Below, piece after piece: positions 45,399-54,100 of a stretch of DNA of 64,000 bases. The position numbers and the translations under genes were made by a program. The stretch comes from Chitinophagaceae bacterium (GTDB lineage: Bacteria; Bacteroidota; Bacteroidia; Chitinophagales; Chitinophagaceae), in assembly GCA_947488765.1 (NCBI GenBank), contig CANLAE010000012.1, positions 1 to 64,000 of the forward strand, written 5' to 3'. The notes beneath the pieces are model-generated. The model was not told where the DNA came from. It saw nothing but the letters and a program-made list of their open reading frames with translations, and made no database searches. Position 1 is the first letter of the stretch, and every line of letters starts with the position of its first letter.

Positions 45399-46085
45399 AT
45401 GCCATTGTTTTATCAACAAGATATCAACGAAAACACGAAACTGGCAATCTGGAAAATTGAGGAAGATGAAGATTTTTTTAAAGATAGGCATTCAGTTGAT
45501 TCGAATATTATTCATACAAAAAAGAGAATTGAACATTATGCTGGCAGGTATTTACTAACTTATTTGTATCCTGAATTCCCTTTTGATAAAATATTAATTT
45601 CTAAATCAAACAAACCATATTTGCAAAATCAAGTATTTCAATTTTCTATATCACACACTTCAAATTATGCTGCTGCAATTGTAAGTAAATCAAATAATGT
45701 GGGCATTGATATTGAGATAGCAAATGAAAGAGTGATGAAAATAGCGCATAAGTTTTTAAGTGACAATGAAATAGTAATTTTCGGTTTAAATAATCAAAAT
45801 AATTTAAACTTATCAATTTCTTCAAGTGAGAAAAATTACAATGTAATTGACTATGATCAAATTAAACTTTTAACAATACTTTGGAGTTGTAAAGAAACCA
45901 TTTACAAATGGTGGGGAAATGGGAAAGTTGACTTTAAGAAAATGATTACCATAGATTATTTTAAATTAGAAACCACCGGTAAAATAGATGCAGCTTTTAC
46001 AGAGAGCAGTAATTCCAAGTTATCAAATCTTGAAATGGATTATAGACTATTTGATGATTTGTGTTTAACTTTTACTTGCTTATAA
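45399..46085 (+). CDS. 4'-phosphopantetheinyl transferase
   Basis: A 228-residue Sfp-type PPTase that loads phosphopantetheine from CoA onto carrier proteins. The Mg/CoA-binding motif is VGIDIEIANER near 106-116, and the second motif is WSCKETIYKWWGNGKVDF near 167-184. FSISHTSNYAAAIVS near 84 is the conserved CoA pocket segment. A stretch of about 25 Asn/Ser-rich residues is inserted around 135-155. No carrier-protein synthase is in the window, so the target is unknown; it may serve fatty acid synthesis. Confidence 0.9.
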   Translation: MPLFYQQDINENTKLAIWKIEEDEDFFKDRHSVDSNIIHTKKRIEHYAGRYLLTYLYPEFPFDKILISKSNKPYLQNQVFQFSISHTSNYAAAIVSKSNNVGIDIEIANERVMKIAHKFLSDNEIVIFGLNNQNNLNLSISSSEKNYNVIDYDQIKLLTILWSCKETIYKWWGNGKVDFKKMITIDYFKLETTGKIDAAFTESSNSKLSNLEMDYRLFDDLCLTFTCL

Positions 46086-46140
46086 GTCTTAAACAAAAAC
46101 TTGGTGAAATAATAAAACCAAAGTCTGTATTTAGGTTAAA

Positions 46141-47010
46141 TTACAATACCAGTCTTACGCATTTAAATTTACTGCTACTTGATTTTTTTTGGTAGTAATA
46201 ATCTGAAGACTCACCCCCAATATTAAATGTTATTTTTAGTTGAGCTGAATAAAAAAAATCAACTGGGATAGTATTCCCCCTATTATATATTTTTTGACTG
46301 AAAGGAGTAAAATTTGGGTATTCACTTCCTCTATACGAATACTCTAGACTTTTAAGTTTTCCCTCATTCTGAAAATAAACTGGATTGACGTAACCTATGA
46401 TGCTAATATCATCCAAATAATCTGTAAATGTGTATCTAAAAAAAATTTCTGCGGAAACTTGTGTGGATTTATTTATTGAAACTTTCAACCCACCGCCTCC
46501 TCCAATGTTGATTTGTGTTAAATCATAGGGCTTTCTATCAGGATACGCAGCTAATCCCTGCCCTTCGGTACCATATTTCTGTAATTGCACTCTCTCACCT
46601 GTAGTACCATCGTGGGTAATAGGATTAAAACCGAATACTCCCGGACCGACAAATGCATAAGGGATAATCTTAAAATCATTTTCATTTAAAAAATCGTACT
46701 CAGCTGCTAAATTAACGTCCCATACAAAGCTTGAAAAATCTAAGTTTCTTTCCTTATGACTTGGTTTGTCGCTATTTCTATCATTTCCTCTGATACCTAG
46801 TCCTGAAATTGTAATACGACCTCTTAACTGATTGGAAAAATCATAGCTCCCACCAAAACTAACAGCAGGAGACAAGTCTTTTGGTGTTGGCATACCAACT
46901 AATTCACCAAAGTATGCACTCCACCCCAAAGCTGCCGAAAATCTGGTAGTTTGTGAAAAAGTTGAATTGGAAATAATAGAATAGAATATAATAAGAAAAA
47001 ATAGTCTCAT
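46141..47010 (-). CDS. DUF6089 outer-membrane beta-barrel protein
   Basis: A 289-residue protein. I choose the start at 47010 (MRLFFLIIFYSIISNSTFSQ) because it gives a clean signal peptide. The mature part has about eight amphipathic strands (for example FSAALGWSAYFGELVG, INIGGGGGLKVSI, VSAEIFFRYTFTDYLDDIS) and ends in a barrel-like strand, then a Ser/Lys tail. The layout is that of DUF6089 proteins of Bacteroidota, often with a Gly-rich strand and a conserved TDYLDD turn. It lies downstream of the NUDIX gene on the same strand. Confidence 0.8.
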   Translation of the reverse strand: MRLFFLIIFYSIISNSTFSQTTRFSAALGWSAYFGELVGMPTPKDLSPAVSFGGSYDFSNQLRGRITISGLGIRGNDRNSDKPSHKERNLDFSSFVWDVNLAAEYDFLNENDFKIIPYAFVGPGVFGFNPITHDGTTGERVQLQKYGTEGQGLAAYPDRKPYDLTQINIGGGGGLKVSINKSTQVSAEIFFRYTFTDYLDDISIIGYVNPVYFQNEGKLKSLEYSYRGSEYPNFTPFSQKIYNRGNTIPVDFFYSAQLKITFNIGGESSDYYYQKKSSSSKFKCVRLVL

Positions 47011-47025
47011 AGAAAAATTATAACA

Positions 47026-47033
47026 CAAATGTA
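47026..47033 (-). promoter_or_regulatory. -7 promoter element of the DUF6089 gene
   Basis: On the minus strand this reads TACATTTG, an exact match 15 bases before the chosen start at 47010. A TTTG lies 27 bases further upstream, longer than usual. It supports the shorter start and a separate promoter. Confidence 0.35.
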
Positions 47034-47101
47034 GTAAAAAAAATATAAGAACGCTATTTTCAAAATACAAATAAAATAACAATCAATAAGTCTGATGATT
47101 T

Positions 47102-47650
47102 TTATAACCACCTAAGGTGATAAAAAGCAGCATATAAAGCCCCTACCTGGACTCCATGTAATATTTTGCCTTCTTTTAAAAGTGTAATTATTTCATCCTT
47201 CGGATATACTACAATATCAATATCTTCAAATTTATCTAATTGTTGATTTACTAATTGTTTTGCTCCTGTTGCCAAGTATAAAAAAGCATAGTTATTATTT
47301 GTAGCAGGATTTGGTGCGGTTTTATAGAGCAAACTTACTTTGTCTATTACATATCCAGTTTCTTCCAATACTTCTCTAATTGCAGCATCTTCCGGATTTT
47401 CATTTGTATCTATAACTCCCCCAGGTAATTCAATTGTGGTTGTCTGTATTGCATGTCGGTATTGCTTTACCATTACAATTTCTTCATTTTCGGTAATCAA
47501 AACAACATTACACCAATTCGGAAATTCCAGGACATAATAGGGTTCAACTATTGTGCCATCGGGCATTTCACAATAATCTGCTCTTGCAATAAACCATTCA
47601 TTTTTGACCACGTATTTTGAGGAATGTAATTTCCAAGTAAGATCTTTCAT
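47102..47650 (-). CDS. NUDIX hydrolase, ADP-ribose pyrophosphatase type
   Basis: A 182-residue Nudix protein. The N-terminal leader (TWKLHSSKYVVKNEWFIARADY) and the full Nudix box GGVIDTNENPEDAAIREVLEETGY near 77-100 are those of ADP-ribose and related sugar-nucleotide pyrophosphatases. It is 9 bases downstream of the YfiT/DinB gene and 91 bases upstream of the DUF6089 gene. Confidence 0.88.
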   Translation of the reverse strand: MKDLTWKLHSSKYVVKNEWFIARADYCEMPDGTIVEPYYVLEFPNWCNVVLITENEEIVMVKQYRHAIQTTTIELPGGVIDTNENPEDAAIREVLEETGYVIDKVSLLYKTAPNPATNNNYAFLYLATGAKQLVNQQLDKFEDIDIVVYPKDEIITLLKEGKILHGVQVGALYAAFYHLRWL

Positions 47651-47659
47651 GTTATAAAT

Positions 47660-48187
47660 TTACAACCAACCTTTTTGACTTTTCAAAGTTGTGATATGCG
47701 CAACATGGTGTTTTCCATGCCATGCATACAATCCCAATAAAACCCATAAAGTCATCTCTCGACCACTTTCGGGATGAATGATTTTTATTTGAAACTCTTC
47801 TTCTGTCAAATCTTTTATGGTATGCAACCAACGGATATGTAGTGCATGTAATAAAGTTACTGAAATATTTATTGGAACAGATTCAATATCATTTAATAAA
47901 GACCAGGCATTTTCATCATAAGGTTTTATAATTGGCATTTCTTCCGTTAATCCTAATTTAAAACGGATCATAGCATTCATGTGGCTATCAGCAACATGAT
48001 GCACTAGTTGTTGCACTGTCCAACCTCCTTCCCTGTATGGAGTTTGAAGTTGAAATTCATCTAAACCCTGAACAGCCAGCTCTAATTCTTGTGGTAAAAA
48101 TTGAATATCTAAAAACCATTTCTTTTTTTGCTCTGCAGAATATTCTACCGGTTCATATTTACCTATTGGATAACGAGGATCTGTCAT
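47660..48187 (-). CDS. YfiT/DinB-family bacillithiol transferase-like protein
   Basis: A 175-residue four-helix protein. The start MTDPRYPIGKYEPV is the YfiT signature. Metal-binding histidines are in LVHHVADSHMNA near 63-74 and in WHGKHHVAHI near 157-166. The B. subtilis YfiT family has bacillithiol S-transferase or metal-dependent hydrolase activity. Bacillithiol biosynthesis genes are not visible in this window. It lies between the ABC ATPase and NUDIX genes with gaps of 10 and 9 bases. Confidence 0.88.
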   Translation of the reverse strand: MTDPRYPIGKYEPVEYSAEQKKKWFLDIQFLPQELELAVQGLDEFQLQTPYREGGWTVQQLVHHVADSHMNAMIRFKLGLTEEMPIIKPYDENAWSLLNDIESVPINISVTLLHALHIRWLHTIKDLTEEEFQIKIIHPESGREMTLWVLLGLYAWHGKHHVAHITTLKSQKGWL

Positions 48188-48197
48188 AATGATTTTA

Positions 48198-48959
48198 TTA
48201 ATCTTCTCTTATGGAATGACCGGTTAAGTGTATAAAAACATCTTCGAGATTCGCTTGCTTTACTTCTTTGGGTCTTTCAAATCCTGTTGCAACCAAATCA
48301 TCAATTAATTTATCGGGACTAGCAAGTGCAATAATATTTCCGCTATCAATAATGGCTACTCTATCACATAAAATTTCAGCTTCATCCATGTAATGGGTAG
48401 TTAAGATAACTGTTGTACCCATTTGGCGGATATCTAAAATTAAGTCCCATAAATTTCTTCTTGCTTGAGGATCTAAGCCAGTAGTTGGTTCATCTAAAAA
48501 AATGATTTTGGGTTTATTAATTAATGTTGTAGCAATACTGAATCGTTGTTTCTGACCCCCACTTAATTCTTTAAATTTTGCTTTTGCTTTATCCGTAAGA
48601 TTTACTTTTTGCAACAATGCCATTGGTTCAATTTCTTCATTATATAAGCCTGCAAAAAGTTGTAATAATTCTACCAAATTCAGCCCTGGATAATACCCGC
48701 TTGTTTGTAATTGTACGCCAATAATTTTTTTGATTTCATTAGGATCTGTATCTAAATTAATTCCATCTACAAATACTTCGCCACTGGTTTTACTACGTAA
48801 GGTTTCTATAATTTCCAATGTGGTCGATTTTCCTGCGCCATTTGGTCCAAGCAATCCAAAAATTTCACCTTCATTTACTGAAAAACTGATGCCTTTTACA
48901 GCATGATAATCGCCATATTTTTTATGTAATTGATTAACTTGTATAATTGTTTTACTCAT
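48198..48959 (-). CDS. ABC transporter ATP-binding protein (DrrA-like)
   Basis: A 253-residue ATPase with Walker A GPNGAGKST near 38-46, signature LSGGQKQR near 134, Walker B IIFLDEPTTGLDP near 154-166 and a His switch in LTTHYMDEAE near 190. The short C-terminal tail is of the DrrA/CcmA type that drives export with a separate permease. No permease gene is adjacent. It lies between a small secreted protein and the YfiT gene in a compact run. Confidence 0.92.
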   Translation of the reverse strand: MSKTIIQVNQLHKKYGDYHAVKGISFSVNEGEIFGLLGPNGAGKSTTLEIIETLRSKTSGEVFVDGINLDTDPNEIKKIIGVQLQTSGYYPGLNLVELLQLFAGLYNEEIEPMALLQKVNLTDKAKAKFKELSGGQKQRFSIATTLINKPKIIFLDEPTTGLDPQARRNLWDLILDIRQMGTTVILTTHYMDEAEILCDRVAIIDSGNIIALASPDKLIDDLVATGFERPKEVKQANLEDVFIHLTGHSIRED

Positions 48960-48962
48960 GGT

Positions 48963-49469
48963 TTATTTGCTTAAAGGAATACGAACACTTAAAGATTGTT
49001 GCTGTGGAATGATATTATTTGCATAACCCATTTTTTTATCAAAATACGAGGAGGACAACAACAGATTTTTCTCTGCCTGCACATTCAAAAATCCTCCAGT
49101 GCCGTTTAATACAGCACTTGTTCCAATTAACCACCAATTGATTTTTCCTTGATTGGTGGATATAAAAATATTTGCCAATGGCAATACAAAACCACCAGTA
49201 AAAGTTAGTATATCGGCTGCCGTTTTATTTGATTTGTACTTTTTAAAATAGTTATGGAGTTGTTGATCATTCAATTCATTAAAAAGAATATTTAATTTCG
49301 TTTTTCCAATGTATAACTTCCCATTGTAAACCAAGCCTGGCCTTGAAAGTGGCGGAATAAACGACAACCCTTTGGGGCTGTAATAATACAATTGCTCTTG
49401 TACTTTTTTTTGTGCAAAAATATGTATGCAACAAAAAAACAGACCAAGTATTAATACAATTTTTTTCAC
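48963..49469 (-). CDS. Small exported protein of unknown function, 168 aa
   Basis: A signal peptide (1-19, ending IFAQ) and a mature part with two hydrophobic stretches near 88-104 and 110-125, which may be membrane hairpins or barrel strands. I do not recognise the family. It ends 3 bases before the ABC ATPase starts, so the two are co-transcribed and possibly act together. Confidence 0.6.
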   Translation of the reverse strand: MKKIVLILGLFFCCIHIFAQKKVQEQLYYYSPKGLSFIPPLSRPGLVYNGKLYIGKTKLNILFNELNDQQLHNYFKKYKSNKTAADILTFTGGFVLPLANIFISTNQGKINWWLIGTSAVLNGTGGFLNVQAEKNLLLSSSYFDKKMGYANNIIPQQQSLSVRIPLSK

Positions 49470-49521
49470 GAATTCAAATTGATATTATGTTTTTAAAATG
49501 AAAACCTATCATGAATGACAA

Positions 49522-50535
49522 CTAATCAGCTTTAATGAAAGCATCTAATTCATCCATCATATTTTTACTGCCTACAAAAAAAGGAGTGCGTTGGTGTAAT
49601 TCTGTAGGCTGTAAATCCATCACTCGTTGTTTTCCGTCAGTAGCCCTTCCACCAGCCATTTCTACAATAAATGCAAATGGATTGCATTCATACAATAAAC
49701 GTAATTTTCCATTAGGTTTATCTGTTGTTCCGGGGTAAGTAAAGATTCCACCTTTAATTAAATTCCGGTGTACATCTGCAACCATACTGCCTATATATCT
49801 TTGGGTATAAGGTCCACCATCAGCTTTCGTTTTCTTTTGGCAACAAGTAATGTATTCTTTCACACCTTGTTCATATTGGAAAAAGTTTCCGTGGTTCACA
49901 GAATATATTTTTCCATCTGCTGGACATTGAATATCGGGATGACTTAAACTAAATTCACCAATTTGAGGATCAAGTGTAAAGCCATTGACCCCTCTTTTAG
50001 TTGCATAAACCAACATTGTTGATGAACCATAAATTACATAACCTGCAGCAACTTGTTTGTTTCCGGGTTGTAAAAAATCTTCTTTTGTACAAGGTATTCC
50101 TAATTTACTTACCCTTCTGTAAATGGAGAAAATTGTACCAATTGAAACATTAACATCAATGTTACCACTACCATCCAAAGGATCGAACATGCATATATAT
50201 TTACTATTATTGCTTACCTCATCATCAAATACAACAATATCATCCAACTCCTCACTTGCAATACCTGCACAGCTAATACCATGTTTTAAAACGCCCATTA
50301 ATTGATTGTTGGCATAAATATCTAGCTTCTTAACTTCTTCGCCTTGAACATTGGTTGTACCATAATCTCCCAAAATATCAACTAGTCCTGCTTTGTTAAC
50401 TTCTACATTAATACGTTTTGAAGCAAGACCTATATCACGTAACAAACTGCTTAATTCTCCGGTGGCAGCAGGAAAACTTCTCATTTGCTGGATTGTAAAT
50501 TCATCAAGTGTAAGTATATTTCTATTCACCATCAT
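49522..50535 (-). CDS. fbp: Class 1 fructose-1,6-bisphosphatase
   Basis: A 337-residue enzyme of normal length, the final regulated step of gluconeogenesis. The metal-binding [20 protein letters not shown] is near 119-138, SEEL near 96, the phosphate-site [13 protein letters not shown] near 247 and [17 protein letters not shown] near 279. Cytoplasmic. It is the first gene of a minus-strand run that continues with the exported protein 52 bases downstream. Confidence 0.96.
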   Translation of the reverse strand: MMVNRNILTLDEFTIQQMRSFPAATGELSSLLRDIGLASKRINVEVNKAGLVDILGDYGTTNVQGEEVKKLDIYANNQLMGVLKHGISCAGIASEELDDIVVFDDEVSNNSKYICMFDPLDGSGNIDVNVSIGTIFSIYRRVSKLGIPCTKEDFLQPGNKQVAAGYVIYGSSTMLVYATKRGVNGFTLDPQIGEFSLSHPDIQCPADGKIYSVNHGNFFQYEQGVKEYITCCQKKTKADGGPYTQRYIGSMVADVHRNLIKGGIFTYPGTTDKPNGKLRLLYECNPFAFIVEMAGGRATDGKQRVMDLQPTELHQRTPFFVGSKNMMDELDAFIKAD

Positions 50536-50669
50536 ATCTTAATAATTTATGTAAAGATAAAGGGGCAGCATAAAAAAGAGACTAAATTTTAGAAACTTAA
50601 AGTAATGAGTGAGAAGAATCATTTTAATAATTTCAAATTTTATTAATAAAGTCTTGTGAAACCAACATT

Positions 50670-50677
50670 TATATTTG
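50670..50677 (+). promoter_or_regulatory. -7 promoter element of lysC
   Basis: An exact TATATTTG match 25 bases before the ATG at 50703. A TTG 13 bases further upstream is too close to be a normal -33 element. No lysine riboswitch is visible in the 167-base leader region. Confidence 0.4.
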
Positions 50678-50702
50678 CTTCATATATCATTCAACATCAT
50701 TT

Positions 50703-51968
50703 ATGAAAGTTTTTAAGTTTGGCGGTGCCAGTGTAAATTCTATCGAAAGAGTTCAAAATGTTGCAAATATTATTCGTGATTATGGGGATGAATCTCTTGT
50801 AATTATTATTTCTGCCATAGGCAAAACAACCAATGCGCTTGAAAAAGTAGCTGAAGTTTTTTATGCAGGTAATAAGGATGAAGCATTAAATTTATTTAAT
50901 GTTGTAAAACAACAGCATTTAAATACCGCTAAGTATTTACTAGTTACTGAAGCCAATGCTTGCAACAAACATTTAAATGATTTTTTCACTGAAGTAGAAT
51001 GGTTGTTGCATGACAAACCAGTCAGAGATTTTGACTATTATTATGATCAGATTGTTTGTGTAGGTGAATTATTAAGCACAAGTATCATCAGTCATTATCT
51101 TAAAGAATTAAGTATTAAAAATAATTGGAAAGATGTAAGAGACATCATTAAAACAGATAATAATTTTAGGGATGCAGGAGTTGATTGGACAAAGACTGCG
51201 TTGATGTTAGATACAATGATGAAGGCACAAAATGAAAACCAGCAAATCATTGTAACACAAGGATTCATAGGTTGTACAGATGACAATGAAAGTACAACAT
51301 TAGGCAGAGAAGGCAGTGACTACAGTGCAGCAATTTTTGCAAACTTACTAGATGCTGAAAGCCTTACAATTTGGAAAGATGTAGAAGGTGTTATGAATGC
51401 TGATCCTAAAGAATTTAAAGATGCACAATTAATTCATGAACTTAGTTTTAATGAGGTTATAGAAATGGCTTATTACGGAGCTCAGGTAATTCATCCAAAA
51501 ACAATTAAACCGCTTCAAAACAAAGGCATCCCATTACTTGTAAAATGTTTTTTGAATACTTCATTACCCGGAACAATTATCTCCAAAAAACAGGTGAAAA
51601 ATTTACCTCCAATTATTGTTGTTAAAGACAATCAGGTATTAATGCAATTACACAGTCAGGATTTTAGTTTTGTTGGAGAGGCACCAATGGCAGCACTTTA
51701 TAAAATGTTTGCCGAAGTAAAAGTGAAACCAAACTTAATACAAACGGGTGCTATCAGCGTGCAAATTTGTTTGGATGACAGACCAGAAAAAATTGAACAA
51801 TTAGCAACCACAGCAGCTTCTATTTTTAATGTACAAATTGAAAAAAATTTAAAGCTATTAACAATAAGACATTATACAAATGAAGTTTTTGAGAAATTAA
51901 CAGAAGACAAAAAAATTATTTTAACACAAAGAACGCCAACAACAATTCAAGTATTGTATAGTGCATAA
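50703..51968 (+). CDS. lysC: Aspartate kinase (monofunctional)
   Basis: A 421-residue enzyme that phosphorylates aspartate in the first step to lysine, methionine and threonine. KFGGASVNSIERV near 4-16 is the kinase signature, TTLGREGSDYSAAIFA near 199-214 is the substrate and ATP site, and a C-terminal ACT region follows from about 300. No homoserine dehydrogenase is fused. It stands alone between fbp (divergent) and a sugar nucleotidyltransferase (convergent). Confidence 0.95.
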   Translation: MKVFKFGGASVNSIERVQNVANIIRDYGDESLVIIISAIGKTTNALEKVAEVFYAGNKDEALNLFNVVKQQHLNTAKYLLVTEANACNKHLNDFFTEVEWLLHDKPVRDFDYYYDQIVCVGELLSTSIISHYLKELSIKNNWKDVRDIIKTDNNFRDAGVDWTKTALMLDTMMKAQNENQQIIVTQGFIGCTDDNESTTLGREGSDYSAAIFANLLDAESLTIWKDVEGVMNADPKEFKDAQLIHELSFNEVIEMAYYGAQVIHPKTIKPLQNKGIPLLVKCFLNTSLPGTIISKKQVKNLPPIIVVKDNQVLMQLHSQDFSFVGEAPMAALYKMFAEVKVKPNLIQTGAISVQICLDDRPEKIEQLATTAASIFNVQIEKNLKLLTIRHYTNEVFEKLTEDKKIILTQRTPTTIQVLYSA

Positions 51969-52232
51969 CAATTTTGATAAGTGCAATATGAATTTATTTT
52001 AATTCTCTACATCTATAATTATGTATGAATCAGTAATATAATAATCTTGTATTTTAGAGAATTTGAAACTTTGTGAAGTTATTTTTATATCGCCAATTTG
52101 AATACTAAGTAAATAGATTTAAATGTAAAATTTTAAATAGCATCAAAACAAGACTGCTCAAAATTTATTGAGCAATACTAAGCATTTTTTAATCTTATGG
52201 ATTTGATGATTTAGGAAATAAAATTGACAAAA
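51969..52232. other. Convergent intergenic region with inverted repeats
   Basis: No gene is seen. A perfect 7-bp hairpin TGCTCAA / TTGAGCA (52155-52161 and 52168-52174) may be a weak terminator; a T run follows about 11 bases later on the plus strand. A second inverted repeat, AATTCTCTA / TAGAGAATT (52001-52009 and 52055-52063), encloses 45 bases. Whether either is transcribed is unknown. Confidence 0.4.
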
Positions 52233-53135
52233 CTAAACCCACAAATTAGGAGGATAGGAACCATCAGCAATTAATTTGGTGATACTATCTTGAACCACAG
52301 GTGCATCTTCTTTGTACGTAACTCCAAACCATTGCGCAGAAGTAGGGATTACTTTAACACGACCTAAATTTGATTTAACAACCTTATCAACTATTAATGG
52401 AATAAAAAACTCACCTTTAGGATTGTTTATCTCTGCGTCTAAGAATTCACCAAAAAAGCCATTACATTGCTCTATAAAATTTGGATGAAAACCAAAAAAA
52501 TTCATACTTACACTTGCATCTTCACTTACTTCATGTAAGCCATTTTCATCCTCATAAGTAATAATGCCTTCAGTATTTCTATAAATTTTTGTACGCTCAT
52601 TGATATCTACCAAGTTACCATTTATATCTACATTACAAACTCCTCTGCTCACACTACCATTGTCGCTCAATGTTTTTTTCAATTCATATCCAATGATTGC
52701 ATAATTGTTTTCAGAAACTTCATTTGTCAGAAATTGATATGCTTTTACAAAACCATCCTGACCATAAAAATCATCTGCATTAATTACCGCAAAAGGCTCA
52801 TTCACTTTGTCCTTGCAGCATAAAACAGCATGTGCGGTACCCCATGGTTTTTTTCTTTCTTCCGGAATATTTCTTTCCCCAACATAACTATCTAATGATT
52901 GAAACACATAGTCTATTTTTATTTTTCCTTGCAACTTTTTACCAAAAGCGTCTTGGAACATGTCATAAAACTCTTCTCTGATAATAAAAACGACTTTACT
53001 AAAACCAGCTTTTATTGCATCATAAATACTATACTCCATGATAGTTTCACCACTTGGACCAAAACTTTGTACTTGTTTCATACTGCCATAACGGCTAGCC
53101 ATACCCGCTGCTAAAATTACTAATGTTGGTTGCAT
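52233..53135 (-). CDS. Sugar-phosphate nucleotidyltransferase
   Basis: A 300-residue enzyme. The N-terminus VILAAGMASRYGSMKQVQ is the NTP-binding signature of the NTP_transferase family, and VINADDFYG near 112-120 holds the metal-binding Asp. SVSMNFFGFHPNF near 208 is a typical sugar-site stretch. It makes an activated sugar from NTP and sugar-1-phosphate; glucose or mannose types are possible and not resolved. A well-formed promoter lies upstream. Confidence 0.85.
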   Translation of the reverse strand: MQPTLVILAAGMASRYGSMKQVQSFGPSGETIMEYSIYDAIKAGFSKVVFIIREEFYDMFQDAFGKKLQGKIKIDYVFQSLDSYVGERNIPEERKKPWGTAHAVLCCKDKVNEPFAVINADDFYGQDGFVKAYQFLTNEVSENNYAIIGYELKKTLSDNGSVSRGVCNVDINGNLVDINERTKIYRNTEGIITYEDENGLHEVSEDASVSMNFFGFHPNFIEQCNGFFGEFLDAEINNPKGEFFIPLIVDKVVKSNLGRVKVIPTSAQWFGVTYKEDAPVVQDSITKLIADGSYPPNLWV

Positions 53136-53155
53136 ATTATTTTATTTGAACTTTG

Positions 53156-53185
53156 CAAATATAACAGGATAAAAAATTTACCAAA
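53156..53185 (-). promoter_or_regulatory. Bacteroidota-type promoter of the nucleotidyltransferase gene
   Basis: On the minus strand a TTTG (53185-53182) is followed after 18 bases by the exact -7 element TATATTTG (53163-53156). The ATG is 20 bases further. This is the best-formed promoter in the window. Its -33 element sits just before the start codon of the divergent PLP-enzyme gene. Confidence 0.6.
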
Positions 53186-53187
53186 AA

Positions 53188-54072
53188 ATGAACCTTGATA
53201 CCAATCAAATTAAGCTGCAGTCAATACTTGATTTGTGCGAAAACGTAGCGAAAGCAGATGTGTTACGTTTGGATTTAATACACCCTATTATAAGCGGCAA
53301 TAAGTGGTTTAAATTAAAGTATCAGATCGAAGAAGCAAATGCTTTAAAACATACTACTATTGCTACTTTTGGAGGGGCATATAGCAATCATATTGTAGCA
53401 ACTGCTTTTGCTTGTAATACTCTTGGATTGAATAGCATTGGTTATATCAGAGGTGAAGAACCGAAATCATTTTCTCATACACTTCAAAAAGCAGTTAGTT
53501 TTGGAATGCAATTAAAATTTTTAAGCAGAGAAGATTATAAAGAGAAAGAAAAAATAAAACTTGCTGGAAATTATTTTTACTGGATTGAAGAAGGCGGTTA
53601 TAGTATACTTGGAGCCAAAGGGGCAAGTGAAATATTACAACAAGTTGATACAAGCGAATATTCTCATATCCTTTGCAGTTGCGGAACTGGAACTATGATG
53701 GCGGGTTTAATTACAGCGGCATTACCACATCAAACCACTATTGGCTTTAGTGCTTTAAAAGGGAACTTTGAACTCGAAGAAAATATTTTAAAAATCATTC
53801 CAGTTGCCTCTAAGAACAAGCCTTACAAAATAATTCATGATTATCATTTTGGTGGATATGCAAAGCAAACTAAAGAACTTATTAGATTCATGAATTTCAT
53901 TTATAACAAAACACAAGTACCAACAGATTTTGTTTACACTTCCAAGTTAATATATGGCGTAATTGATTTATGCAATCAAAGCTATTTTTCAAAAGTCAGT
54001 AAATTACTAATCATACAAAGTGGAGGGTTACAAGGCAATTTATCTTTACCAAATGGCACTTTAAGTTTTTAA
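53188..54072 (+). CDS. PLP-dependent ACC deaminase / D-cysteine desulfhydrase-like enzyme
   Basis: A 294-residue fold-type II PLP enzyme, shorter than most of its family (about 330). The PLP-binding Lys is in ISGNKWFKLKYQ near 31-42, followed by FGGAYSNHIVATA near 59-71 and a phosphate loop CGTGTMMAGL near 164-173. It probably deaminates or desulfhydrates small amino acids such as D-cysteine. True ACC deaminase activity cannot be concluded from sequence alone. Confidence 0.85.
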   Translation: MNLDTNQIKLQSILDLCENVAKADVLRLDLIHPIISGNKWFKLKYQIEEANALKHTTIATFGGAYSNHIVATAFACNTLGLNSIGYIRGEEPKSFSHTLQKAVSFGMQLKFLSREDYKEKEKIKLAGNYFYWIEEGGYSILGAKGASEILQQVDTSEYSHILCSCGTGTMMAGLITAALPHQTTIGFSALKGNFELEENILKIIPVASKNKPYKIIHDYHFGGYAKQTKELIRFMNFIYNKTQVPTDFVYTSKLIYGVIDLCNQSYFSKVSKLLIIQSGGLQGNLSLPNGTLSF

Positions 54073-54087
54073 TAATCACCAACTCAT

Positions 54088-54095
54088 TATCTTTG
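54088..54095 (+). promoter_or_regulatory. -7 promoter element upstream of the 54101 gene
   Basis: An exact TATCTTTG match that ends 5 bases before the ATG. No TTG lies at the expected -33 distance. If used, the mRNA would be leaderless. Confidence 0.35.
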
Positions 54096-54100
54096 AATGT

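Noticed and set aside
46085-46141. Possible terminator between the PPTase and DUF6089 genes
   Set aside because: The ACTTGGT / ACCAAAGT pairing needs a bulge and lacks a good T run, so it is too weak to call.
50536-50702. Possible lysine riboswitch before lysC
   Set aside because: The region is short and AT-rich without the conserved multi-helix core; only a -7 element is seen.
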